This document shows positions 1-10,290 of a stretch of 64,000 nt of DNA, piece by piece. Position numbers and translations under genes: made by a program. Under the pieces are notes generated by a model. The model did not search any database and was not told the DNA's origin. It saw only the letters and a list, made by a program, of their open reading frames with translations. Each line of letters opens with the position of its first letter. The first letter of the stretch is position 1. Source of the stretch: Margaritispora aquatica. Taxonomy: Eukaryota; Ascomycota; Leotiomycetes; Helotiales; Discinellaceae. The DNA is taken from assembly GCA_007644065.1 (NCBI GenBank), contig VJWN01000023.1, positions 197,434-261,433 of the forward strand. The letters are read 5' to 3'.

Positions 1-512
1 GGGTAATATTTGCTTGCTTTGAAACAAGTAATTGGCATATTGATTCCATATCAGAAGCTCGTGTTTTGCACTATAAAAGCGACCAATTTACATGGAAGAA
101 TCATTGGTAGTACTGTACCCCCTTGTAAGTGGCATATGCATAGGCAACCTCCTAAAAAGCTTCCATTGGCCCAACAATTTCATCAGGCAATCAAAGCATA
201 AGATATGTTGTGTGGCTGTACGGAGCTCTGCTAAGCACTCCGGGATATTCTTAACTCTAACTTCAGGATCGGGCCTCGAATCGAGCTATCCTTCCCCTCC
301 AGTCTCCCTTCAAACTTCCCTTCAAACTTATTTCTTAGAGTTACAACACTCTCCACATACTGTTGTGTTCGACCTCGCAGGGATTTATCTATCCCCAGAC
401 CCGCTGATGGTAGACCACGCCATCCCATCGCAGAGGGCTCCGCACGTCTGCTGTGTTCGACTTATCTTTTAGCTTCGCATCTTCATCGCCTGCCGTCAAG
501 CCAGCCGTTGAC
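1..512. other. 5' flank of the HET gene, no gene seen
   Basis: No convincing coding sequence. Short open frames on both strands here lack splice-consistent extensions or recognisable motifs. The stretch presumably holds the promoter and leader of the HET-domain gene that starts at 513. Confidence 0.5.
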
Positions 513-3269
513 ATGACCGCCCGTCCAATTTCGAGTCCCGACGCAGTCTCGGCAGCGTCCCGTGGAGACGAAGGTTCAAACCGGGAAAACCATAACTTGG
601 CTGAAGGACGGCGCAATCTTTGCGACAAATGTACCAAGGTGGTAAACGATCTGAAGCCATCGACCCCAAACAGGTGGCTGGACTTTGGGATCGACGGCGA
701 GGGATATGGAGTTAATTGGGAAATTGCTAAGGTGCAGGACTCTGCTAAAAGCTGCGACTTATGCCGTGTTCTTGTTGAGATATTCTACCTCGACCAACTC
801 AATAACGCTGTCTCTTCCGGCAGAATAGACGGGAGATTGGTTCACCTAGGCGAGCACTACACTCTTGCCACCGGTTCATTCTCGCACCGCACTCTTGCCA
901 CCGATTTACTCTCTCGGTTGCTCAGTCAGATGCTCCAGTCTTTACGCCGGATCCGGTCTCCCAAGTCCGAGTCGAGCGCGCTGACTTCACAGCGATCATT
1001 CTCACCCTGGCGACCTGACGTTCGAGGAAACGGAAATTGGAGTTCGGTCTTGACTGAGATAGACGAGGAGTTCGAGGGCTGCCGTCCAAAGACGTACCGT
1101 AGCTGGACTCTTGGTCGACAGCTTATGGTGTCCTATAACGGAAGGAGGGTACTGCAGAAAGCTTTCCGGGAGTCTGAAAATGAAGCAAGTTCTTCGAAAG
1201 CTGGGGATATTCGTAATGATACCTGTAGAGAAGAGGAAACTTCCCTAGGTGGAATACAGAAAGTACAGAAAAGTGAAGTACAAGAAGCAGGAGGAGTAAT
1301 AGTGGTAGGAGGGCAAACCGAGGAATTTCTGGGCAAAGGCAAGGCGAGACAAAAAAGAAGATTACTCTTCAAGGGCGGCATTCGCCAACCAGATGCCTTG
1401 ATATTCAACTCCATTCAGATATCTCGATTCATTTCCTCTCGATCGGACCCAGAGAGTGCCTTGTTCGTTAGACAAATATCATCTCGACGACAAAACATCC
1501 CGTTGATACGGTCATGGCTCGAGCGCTGCCTCCGAGAGCATAAAGGAGACTGTCGATCATCATCAGGAGCAAAAACAAAAGGGCGACCCAACATCCACGA
1601 CCTCTCTATCCGTGTCGTCGATGTGGAAAACGAATGCGTCATCAAGGCACCTCGCCAGTGCCGCTACCTCGCCCTGAGCTACGTCTGGGGAAAAGCCAAG
1701 CAGGTCCTACTCACGACGACGAATGAGAAAACCTTCGCCTGCAGAGACGGCCTGCGGAACGAAAAGATTCCCGCGACAATCAAGGATGCAATGGCCCTTT
1801 GCCGGATGTTGGGGGAGAGGTATTTGTGGGTGGACGCGTTGTGCATCTTCCAAGATCCCCCTCCCCTTGCCCCGCCTCCCTCTGACAATCCAGCCACGGA
1901 TGTTGAGTTCAAGACCGCTGGTACTGGTACAGGAGCTGGAGCTGCGCAATTGTTTCAGCAGCTGCAGATTAGAAACATGGACGTTATCTACTCCAGCGCT
2001 ATCATGACCATCGTCAACGCCGCGGCATGTTCGGCAGACGATCCCATACCTGGTGTCCGATCGGATGCACCATATAGAGTTCCACCTTCATCCGTCCAGA
2101 TTGGGGAGAACCTGCAAGTCGCTGCAACCATCGCGAATGCCTGGGAATGCGTCTCGCTTCACTCTGAATGGGACACTAGAGGCTGGACATTCCAGGAGAA
2201 GATCCTGTCGAAGCGTCTACTTGTAGTGACAGAGTGCTTCAGCTTCTTCCGCTGCCCGTCCATGCTTTGGAGGGAGGACCGCTTCGAGGCGGATCTCTTC
2301 AAGGAGACCGCTACAGAAAAGGCACAGATCTGGGAGTCGGGAGACCCGCGAGGCTTGTACCGCCCCATCCCTCAAAGCAAAGGCCAAGAGCCGGTGCGAA
2401 AGACGCTGGACGAATACCAAAAGCTCGTGCCAATCTACACCACCAGAAACTTCTCCCACCCGGAGGATGTGCTCCTAGCGTTCCAAGGCATCGAGCAGAC
2501 AATGAAGCCGTCAGTGGGCGACTTCTTCTGGGGCTTGCCGAAGAGGGGCTTCAACGCCGCGCTCACCTGGACCTTCACTGGTCGGCCCAGCCGTCGTGAA
2601 GGCTTCCCAAGTTGGTCGTGGGCAGGGTGGGAGGGCCCCGACGAGCATCTCGTGTTCAAGTCGGACATCAGCGATGACATGAATGGGGGAGGGGAAGGCA
2701 GGATCACATTCTACCAACTAATCGCGCAGCAAACAGTACGTCGCATGAGAGGCAAGCCACCACTTTCTCTAGCAGACGAAGACGTCGACGTTTGCATCAT
2801 CAACAGATCCTGGCTCAGTGACGAGCAAGACCATGTCGCAGGTGCTCTTCTCCCGAGCGAGACGATTTGGCGTCCGTCTCAGCTGATCGGTCGTCCGACC
2901 TGGCGAGCCGTCGCTGAGAAGCTAGGCCTGGACAGTCTCCTCCTCGTTCACCGGTTGGATCAACTAATAGTATTCTATGCCATGGCTATAGAGGCGGATC
3001 GCTCAGGCAAGGACTACAATTTTGGTTACTGGGCGCTAAACGAGCATACAACGGGAGAAGCCGATCGCTTGTTTCGGAGAGATAGTCCTACCACCCAATT
3101 CAGGCAGCGCGACTGGATCGTAGTACAGGACTTTGGGCGCAAGTACGTCAAGACAATGCTCATTGAATGGGTCGATAACGTGGCCTACCGAGTAGAACTA
3201 AAGACCCGGGTTTTTAAAAGGTGGTTCCTCGAGGCTATGCCAGAGAGGAAGCTCATTATTCTCGGTTAA
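513..3269 (+). CDS. HET-domain protein (heterokaryon incompatibility type)
   Basis: Single-exon protein of 918 residues. The open frame reaches back to 453 but begins there with GTG; the first ATG is at 513. Near the N-terminus two Cys pairs (LCDKC and SCDLC) form the putative metal-binding head common upstream of HET domains. The HET domain follows at about residues 385-560, with its three usual blocks: YLALSYVWG, RYLWVDALCIFQD, and WDTRGWTFQEKILSKRLLVV. The C-terminal part has the familiar GFPSWSWAGWEG block. HET proteins mediate non-self recognition and cell death after hyphal fusion, usually triggered by a partner protein. A Gly/Thr/Ala-rich insertion (TGTGAGAA) and proline-rich loop sit inside the HET domain. 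The family is certain; whether this one is an active incompatibility factor cannot be told from sequence. Confidence 0.9.
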   Translation: MTARPISSPDAVSAASRGDEGSNRENHNLAEGRRNLCDKCTKVVNDLKPSTPNRWLDFGIDGEGYGVNWEIAKVQDSAKSCDLCRVLVEIFYLDQLNNAVSSGRIDGRLVHLGEHYTLATGSFSHRTLATDLLSRLLSQMLQSLRRIRSPKSESSALTSQRSFSPWRPDVRGNGNWSSVLTEIDEEFEGCRPKTYRSWTLGRQLMVSYNGRRVLQKAFRESENEASSSKAGDIRNDTCREEETSLGGIQKVQKSEVQEAGGVIVVGGQTEEFLGKGKARQKRRLLFKGGIRQPDALIFNSIQISRFISSRSDPESALFVRQISSRRQNIPLIRSWLERCLREHKGDCRSSSGAKTKGRPNIHDLSIRVVDVENECVIKAPRQCRYLALSYVWGKAKQVLLTTTNEKTFACRDGLRNEKIPATIKDAMALCRMLGERYLWVDALCIFQDPPPLAPPPSDNPATDVEFKTAGTGTGAGAAQLFQQLQIRNMDVIYSSAIMTIVNAAACSADDPIPGVRSDAPYRVPPSSVQIGENLQVAATIANAWECVSLHSEWDTRGWTFQEKILSKRLLVVTECFSFFRCPSMLWREDRFEADLFKETATEKAQIWESGDPRGLYRPIPQSKGQEPVRKTLDEYQKLVPIYTTRNFSHPEDVLLAFQGIEQTMKPSVGDFFWGLPKRGFNAALTWTFTGRPSRREGFPSWSWAGWEGPDEHLVFKSDISDDMNGGGEGRITFYQLIAQQTVRRMRGKPPLSLADEDVDVCIINRSWLSDEQDHVAGALLPSETIWRPSQLIGRPTWRAVAEKLGLDSLLLVHRLDQLIVFYAMAIEADRSGKDYNFGYWALNEHTTGEADRLFRRDSPTTQFRQRDWIVVQDFGRKYVKTMLIEWVDNVAYRVELKTRVFKRWFLEAMPERKLIILG

Positions 3270-3481
3270 GAATAAAGGTAAGGCCGTACGTGAAATCTCT
3301 CGTTTTCATCACAAGCAACCCACATATGATGGAAGAAGAGTTGATCCTCATAAGTTACAATATTTAGAAATCGCCATGGCAGCTAATTTACTGACAGAAA
3401 TTCAATCATGAGTTGTAGGCCAGGTATCAGCAATCTTAAAGAATGCATACTTATCGCTAGATGATTGGTATTCTGCCCACA

Positions 3482-4480
3482 TCACCATTCACCAGTAGGG
3501 TCTTCTTCGCAGTCAATTAACGGTTCCGCCACATCGCCAGCTATCATCTCATCACACAGCGATTTCTCGAGCTCAATGTTGCATCCAGGATCGTGGCTTG
3601 ATACAACAACGGAATTAAAACCAAGAGGGGTCTTCCGAGTCTTTCTGGTGGCTAGCATCTGAGCATCTGAACATCCATCTTGCCAATGGCCTTTCTGATG
3701 GCACTGACAAGCTTCGAGACCAAGTCTGAGCACTTCATTACCTGGAGTTGCTCAATAAGATTCTGGATTTCTAACAAACGTTCTCGCTCGCCAAATGAAT
3801 AAGCAAGCTCGCTTAAGCTCACGTGCTATAACGTTGGAATCGCTTGTAAGATCTCCCTAGAAGGTTGCAGCGTAGATATCTACCAGAACAAGAATGTTAG
3901 AAAGGCAACGTTTGCTCTTATTCACCAAGCTCTTTACTCCAGATTTGTTCTTATTCTTCTTTGTCATGTAGGAACTAGCACGAGCTCCAGATAAAATCCA
4001 TTGATATTGAGGCTCTAGAGTATCAACCACCCGTTGTCGAACGGCTTTGAAGACTTCGTAGTTATTCATTTCTATAGTAATACTTGCCTGTGCGAGATCT
4101 CCTTCTGTAGGCTGATATATAATTGCCCTAAGGGGATCACAAAAGTGCACAAACTCGGAGATTTGTCATCGCGGTTTAGTGTTTAGAGATATCCAACATC
4201 TCAATGGCTGTAGGATGCAGGCTCTTCTCTTAGATGGGGATGGCAGAGATAGGAAGTCGTTGGCGGTGTTGAACTCCTGCTCATGAGAATCGTATCCGAG
4301 CTCGCTCGCTTAATCATAAACCCTGAATCTTGAATGTCAAACGCATTTCCTTCCTGCCTTCTATTGTTCATTCTTCGCGAAGATTTGAGCTTAGCTAGCT
4401 GAGGAGCAATTATATCTCTCATATAATTTGAATATGTGAAAGATGGTGCTGTTCTCTTCTAACAGGTGCCTCGGGTCCTG
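3482..4480 (-). pseudogene. Decayed tandem copy of the neighbouring 565-aa gene
   Basis: On the minus strand this stretch can be aligned in pieces to the C-terminal half of the intact gene at 5284-7034. Matching blocks in order are FKLYERYN then AQIFAKNEQ (intact: YEMYEKLL, AQAFERNEE), LAQASITIEMNNYEVFKAVR (intact: LAQASIALEMNAYDAFKAAR), LEPQYQWI...KKNKN (intact: LEPQYGRI...KKNKN), and AQMLATRKTRK (intact: AQMLETRKARK). The blocks lie in different frames and are interrupted by stop codons, so the copy cannot make protein. It has the same orientation as the intact gene and lies directly downstream of it, which points to a tandem duplication. Homology becomes too weak to follow beyond about 4480. 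Confidence 0.8.
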
Positions 4481-5283
4481 CTTTCATAGTTGCAAAGTCT
4501 CCTTCATCCTAGCTTGGCTAAGGTAGGGTGACTTAGGACCTGGCTTTCTCGGATCTTCTCTAGGCTTCGTGAATGGTCCTTCATCAACTCACATTTAGGG
4601 ATTTTGCATAGTACAGTGGGTGGAAATAACAAGCGTGAGAGTATCTTGTATTTCAGAGGTGGCTCAATAATATTTGACCAGCTGTGATGTGAAAAAAGAA
4701 TCCAAGAGACAAACGAAACAGTCAATTTCTATTAGCCAATATCGCCGACTGCGCGGCAGAACTCAAAGAAATCTTGGCATGGCAAGCCGGTGCCACCATC
4801 ATCCCGTAGTAAGATTCCAAACACATTCCACTGCATGCATGATAAGAGGAACGTTGCTTGGCTTTTAAGAACTTCTCAGCCGTACCACAATTGTTGACAC
4901 CATACAGTCTCCCGGACGTCAGAACGTTTGCTTATCGACCGCGTGGCTCAACGGCGTAAGAAAACAACTCATTGTGTTGTGTTTGTTTGTTCAATTGTAA
5001 GGTATTGGGACGAGGGAAAGGATTGTCTAGGCGTAAAAAATCTCGCGTTTGGTGATCTTCATTTCAATATGAATATCTGAACGATATTTTCAAGAGGACT
5101 TTTTATCACAACAGGGGAAATCCACTATCAATGACGGTTCAGTTAATAATATTATATTCCCCTAGACAGCTAACTAAGAGAGAGCTCTATCCAGGTAGTC
5201 TATACAAATATTGACCAAAGGGTCGACTGCAAGCCTCAATTCAAAAGACGCTCTGAGTAGACAACCACTTGTACGGTTTTTGC
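4481..5283. other. Intergenic, possibly the eroded 5' part of the pseudogene
   Basis: No gene seen. By position this would correspond to the N-terminal half of the decayed duplicate, but I cannot align it by eye. It also contains the 3' flank of the intact minus-strand gene. Confidence 0.4.
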
Positions 5284-7034
5284 TTACCACAAACTTGGAT
5301 ACCTTCTAAGATATCCCCAACCCTCATTCTCATTCTCCTGTTCACAACCGATCTCAGGCTCAAGAACATCCCACTCAATAAACCCCTCAGATCTCCATGC
5401 TTCAGGATTTATATCGCATCCTAAATCATTATCATCTTCCAAGGGGTCGCATGAAAAAAGTAGCTTACGAGCCTTGCGAGTTTCCAACATTTGGGCGTCC
5501 ACGTTGTCCACTACCTTCTTGATAGCGTTGATTAGTTTTGGGGTCAGATCTGAAAAATCTTCGCTGGAAACTTGCTCTGCCAGATATTCGATTTCGGTGA
5601 ACAGGCGCTCTCGTTCCTGAAAGGAGTAGACTAGGTTAAATAAGCGACCGTCGATAGCATCTTGGTCTGGGACATCTCGCTTAAAGCTCCTGGCGTACAC
5701 AGCCAACAAGGAAAGAATCTCAGAAAAATCAGGCTCCCCCCAATAAGTTGAGCTCATTATCTCACCAGGGTTCTTGTTCTTCTTCGCCCATTCAGAGATT
5801 GAAAGAGAGGTTGATACGATCCTGCCGTATTGTGGCTCCAAATATTCCAGGACCTGTTTGCGTGCCGCCTTGAACGCGTCATAGGCATTCATTTCCAAAG
5901 CTATGCTTGCCTGAGCCAAGCCTTCTTCAACGGGGTGGTAAGAAATCGCCTTGAATGGGCTGCGAAACTTTGTGAATCCAGACCGGGGAATATCCTCTAG
6001 GTTTTTTATCATGTCTAGAGTGGCCCAGATGTCCGGGAGAATGTTGTCGAGGCTAATGGCAGGAGGATGTGTACCGCCCTCCCGAGTGCTGGGTGATGAA
6101 GACAGGATTCGGTTTCGCTCTTCTCCCAATCCGGACCGCATCTCTGATCGAAACTCCTCGTTTCGCTCAAACGCTTGAGCATAAGCAAGTAACTTTTCAT
6201 ACATTTCATACACGCGAACTGGGGAAGTACTTCCCCGAACCATGAATTCCAGGTGTTCCTTCACAGCATCCAAGAAATTCTCCTGTTGAGCTCTGGGTTG
6301 GACAACAGTTTGTTCTTCGGCGGCTCTCGAATCCTGCAGCAACTCGAATGTTTGGATGTTCCTTAACATTGTCAAAGGAGACAGCTGGCTTTGGATTGTT
6401 TCACGGGAAATTGCTCCTGTGGCCTGTGGGTGTGCTACGGTAGAATCAGAGACGTCAAATGTGACGCGTAGCTTTCTCGTATCGCTGCTCGACAGGGCTT
6501 TGCAAAACGAGAACAATGCCAGCGAAGGCGAGGTGTTATCTCCGTGTTTGGCCTCCACAACCAAGTTCCATTGCTTCACCAGTGGAAAGTTCTTCGAGCT
6601 GGTGAACGCCGTGAAACTGTTTGCGAAGTGGAACACGCTGCTGTCGGATGCCCAACTGCCATCGTTTGTCTGACCCAGAGATCGATTCAAAGGCGAGAAA
6701 ATTCGGTTATCGTTCTTGCTGCAAAGGGCGAAGAGGGTGTTCTTTTGATAGAGAATTGGGTATGCCTCCGCATAAATTTGTGTACAGACACGGAGAACGG
6801 TAGGCGAGAGACCATCGGCGATATTGCTTGGAGCGCGAGAATTCCACATGCCAGGATGGAGGATGATTGACGATGGTAGGTACACGGCATCATTGATCAA
6901 GAGTGATGTGAGAGCCTTTAGGTAGTCTGGTAGAGATATGGTAAACTGATATTATTGATGTCCGAACTTAGACCTCTACATATACATTGTCTCGACACTT
7001 CGCGATTTGATTGGGGTAGAGGGTCGTCCGCCAT
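5284..7034 (-). CDS. Uncharacterised fungal protein (LRVCxQIYxEAYPILY family)
   Basis: The function is not known. The bulk is an open frame with no in-frame ATG before residue 30. A consistent start is ATG at 7034 with a 36-nt first exon (7034-6999), a 53-nt phase-0 intron (donor GTGTCG, acceptor ATCAG), and exon 2 at 6945-5284, giving 565 residues; this start is a proposal. The block LRVCTQIYAEAYPILYQKNT, preceded by PSSIILHPG, is typical of a large fungal family often placed near F-box/2EXR-like proteins of unknown role. No signal peptide or membrane segment is seen. The C-terminal third is acidic and Glu-rich. A broken copy lies immediately downstream on the same strand, so the locus has duplicated and one copy has decayed. 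Confidence 0.7.
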
Positions 7035-8076
7035 GGGCAACAGAGCGTCTTTTACGACACGAGGAGTCTTGCTAATCATTGCTTAGAAATAGGTAATGAT
7101 ATCGCAATGCAAACAAACTTGTATTGAAAAGTGACAAAAACGTGTGATAAATCATCTGAGTTCTGAGAGGTCATACACGATCGAAAATACAAGCAAAAGA
7201 CATGTACGAGATGAGAACCTAGGTTTTCAAACTGACACACAGATCACTTCCTAACTTTCAGGTGGGAAATGCAGTGTTAAAGATACGTCAAACACTAAAC
7301 ACAAGGAAGTTTTGCTTGCTACAATACACTTTGTTCATGTTCCTAGATTTGTCTTAGCAATCGCAAGCAGTCAGAGAACATGAAAACACCAACACAACGC
7401 AACATCTAATCTTGAAAGCATATTGGCAAGTTGGAGAAAATGTGAAGAGTTCTTCAAGAGGCCAAAATCGAGTAATGAATCGGTCGTTTTGTAACGAATA
7501 CAACAAATTTATCAACGCAAAGCTTGATCCAGTACCAGTAGGGCCTCAGTGGTGTTTATTCGTGGCCTGATTCCCACGATCTCAGATCGGATATTCTTCT
7601 GGTTCTGGAATGGAATAGGATTAGATGGACTAGTATAAGATATGAGAGATTTGTACAGCCACATTGCTTCTTCTGTTCTGAAAGAGTTATAGCATATAGC
7701 AGGGTGGGTGGGTGTTCCTAGCTCCATTAATGCTCTGTTATTAAGATGGCAAGCTTTCCATAAATAAGGAATAGCTGTACACATTCAAAATGATGAGGTT
7801 GGTAGGTATTGATATTGATTAGTATTCTTCAAGGACGGAGGTCATGACTATGTCGCCCAAGGCATCTGGGAAGCTACCCGAAGAGGACTAGTCCGATCTA
7901 GTCCCATCCAAAAGCTTGAGGTGGGCTGACAGCCAATGATTATCTCAAGCGGGGCGCAAGGCTGTGAGTAACTTTAAAAAGTTTGGTGGGTTAGAAACAG
8001 ATAACCTCAATTGAATTGTCAACTTGAGAACTCCTTCACTCATTCTTCTCATTATTTTCCACGAGGTCAATCGGAA
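7035..8076. other. Divergent intergenic region upstream of RPC53
   Basis: About 1 kb between two divergent genes, AT-rich, no gene accepted. A 90-codon minus-strand frame at 7512-7784 begins with ATG but shows no recognisable motif. Promoters for both flanking genes must lie here; no specific element could be assigned. Confidence 0.45.
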
Positions 8077-9924
8077 ATGGATCCTCCAGACAATAACGCG
8101 CCACATACTGGCCCACCGGCCTCTGGAAGAGGAGGAAGTAGCAGAGGCAGAGGTAGAGGAGCTGCTGCCCCACCACCAAGTCGATTCAAGCCAAAAAACA
8201 TTCGAAGAAATGCGTCGGAACTTGAGGAAATCGCCAGGAAAGAGCATGAGCGATTAGCCGCTATTGCTGCTGAGAAGGCCCGAGAAGCCTCACGGCAAGC
8301 GCGCGGGAGAGGACGACCATTGCGGGGCAGAGGAGATGCTATGGGTGGGAGTCGCGGTTCTGGCAGGAAGACAACAGCTTCAGGCACATTCGGAATCGTA
8401 CCAGAAGCATTGAGTAAATACCCATGATTACAATAGTCGTGGAGCTCAAGCTAATATCTTACAGAATCATCTACTGGTGGCATCCTATCATTCAGCAGAG
8501 ATGGAGGTGGTGGAGGAGGTGGGAGCTCGGGCGGATTTCGCAGTGCTCCAGGGGGTACGGGAGGTATCAGAAGCACAGGAGGCACTGGCTTCAAGAGAGA
8601 AGGTGGTGGACCACATAATTCTACGGGAGAGACTGAGGATGGACGAGCTTGGTTTCCAGAGCCGCAGTATCCCGATAATGATGAGAGTGTGCCAAAGGTG
8701 GACATCGAGCATATCAACCTGAGCTCGGACGAAGACGACGAACTACAGTTTGTGGGCGCTCAGAAGAAAACTACGTTGAGCAAAGGATTGAAACCAATTC
8801 GAATTCTGCGGACAGAGCACAAGGCTCGTACTGTCCTAGTTAACACCGACTCTGCCGTCAAGTCACCACCCGAATCAGACGATGATATGAAGATCGATGA
8901 GTCTCCAAAAACCACACGGATGCCAGAAGCTTTCATGGGTGCACCTCAAGATGGTGATGGCGTCAAAATAAAGAACGAGCCAGGAACAACCCCAGAGCCT
9001 ATAGAGCTTCAGATTAAGTCTTCTCCAGAGTCTCGACGGAAGCAACAAGACTTGCTCGCTTCAGCAATACCCATGGTCATCGATTCTGAAGATGTCCCTG
9101 CCACCGCTAAGGAGATCAAACCACCACGCCAAACTAAGCCTCAAATCAAGCATGTCGTCCATCAAACCGAAGAAGATAGAGCCGAGTACCACCGCCACAT
9201 GATTGATGTCGATATTTTGGCCAAGGAACTCAATAGTTTGCAAAGTCCTTCTCAGACTAGCAAGAGCAAGGGCAAGGGCAAGGATGTGGACGGAGATGAG
9301 AAAATGGATGATTTGGCAGCTACAGGTGCGGGAGACGATCAAGGCAATGGGCGGTTATATCTCATCCAGTTTCCTCCTGTTCTCCCAGAATTGTACAATC
9401 CCAAAGATCCGAAGCCAAGAAATCCAATCCTAGTCAAACGCGAAGAAGAAGAAGCTGCCATGAGAGCCAAAGAAGACGTCGAGGCATTGGGGTCAATGGG
9501 CGCTAAAGGCAAGAACAAGGTCAAAGATCGTCCTGATCTCACGGGCGAACCTGCTCCGCCTCTTATCAAGAAGGAGGAGGAGGGCGTAGAGACCACAGCC
9601 GAGAAGCTGAAGCGGGAAGAGGAAGAGAAGAAAAAGCGAGGTGGAAAGCCAGCTATTGTACACGAAGAAGGCTATGTAGGCAAGCTGATTGTCAGGAAGA
9701 GCGGGAAGGTCGAGATGATCTGGGGTGGTGTTCCTATGCTCGTCAATCGCGGCATTAAGACACACTTCCTGCAAACTGGTGTCATTGTTGATAGTGTTGA
9801 GCGGGGCCCGGCAGGGGGAGGCACACCAGTTGGGAAAGCTACTGGAATCGGATCGATTATGGGCAAGCTTGTTGTTGTTCCAGATTGGCAGAAGATGATG
9901 GCTGATCCGGACAACAAGAATTGA
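8077..9924 (+). CDS. RPC53: RNA polymerase III subunit RPC53/RPC4
   Basis: Two exons: 8077-8413 and 8465-9924, with a 51-nt intron (GTAAAT...TTACAG), giving 598 residues. The N-terminal half is low complexity, with arginine/glycine runs (GRGGSSRGRGRG), then Gly/Ser-rich and acidic/lysine-rich segments. The C-terminal block is the conserved RPC4 domain: GYVGKLIVRKSGKVEMIWGG, then a histidine/phenylalanine segment and GSIMGKLVVVPDW at the end. RPC53 pairs with RPC37 as a TFIIF-like heterodimer in RNA polymerase III, acting in initiation, termination and reinitiation on tRNA and 5S genes in the nucleus. Length is somewhat above the yeast protein (422) because of the disordered N-terminus, which is usual in filamentous fungi. 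It is a single-copy essential housekeeping gene, with nothing unusual apart from the low-complexity expansion. Confidence 0.92.
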
Positions 9925-10290
9925 TTTTTGGGTTGAATTGGGTACTAAAAAGAATGGAACGGGCATAGCTATGGCGTTTGGGAGAAGGTGTTATGGGCAT
10001 TTACATGGAGGTTGGGAGCCTTCCCGATGCGAGGTGTTGAAACTTAGGAATCACGATCCACTAACATATCTGAGGTATTCCACTGGTATGTTGTTGTTTC
10101 TATACTTGTATTCCACACATGTATGTCAAGCTATACTAGGGAGCAAGAATTGAACATTCGGCCAGGTTTAATCGAACACCGTCCCAAACCAGGTATATCG
10201 CTTTGTACAACCTCCAAACTCCAGATTCTAATCCATCCACGGTCATCACACCACATTACGCTCTATCTCAACTCGTGATACCATACCGAA
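9925..10290. other. Convergent 3' flank between RPC53 and the PD-(D/E)XK-like gene
   Basis: No gene seen. It holds the 3' ends of two convergently oriented genes. Confidence 0.5.

Noticed and set aside
92..472. 126-codon plus-strand frame before the HET gene
   Set aside because: It overlaps competing frames, has no recognisable domain and sits in the leader of the HET gene.
7512..7784. 90-codon ATG-initiated minus-strand frame upstream of RPC53
   Set aside because: No motif, no splice extension, in an AT-rich promoter region; length is within chance expectation.
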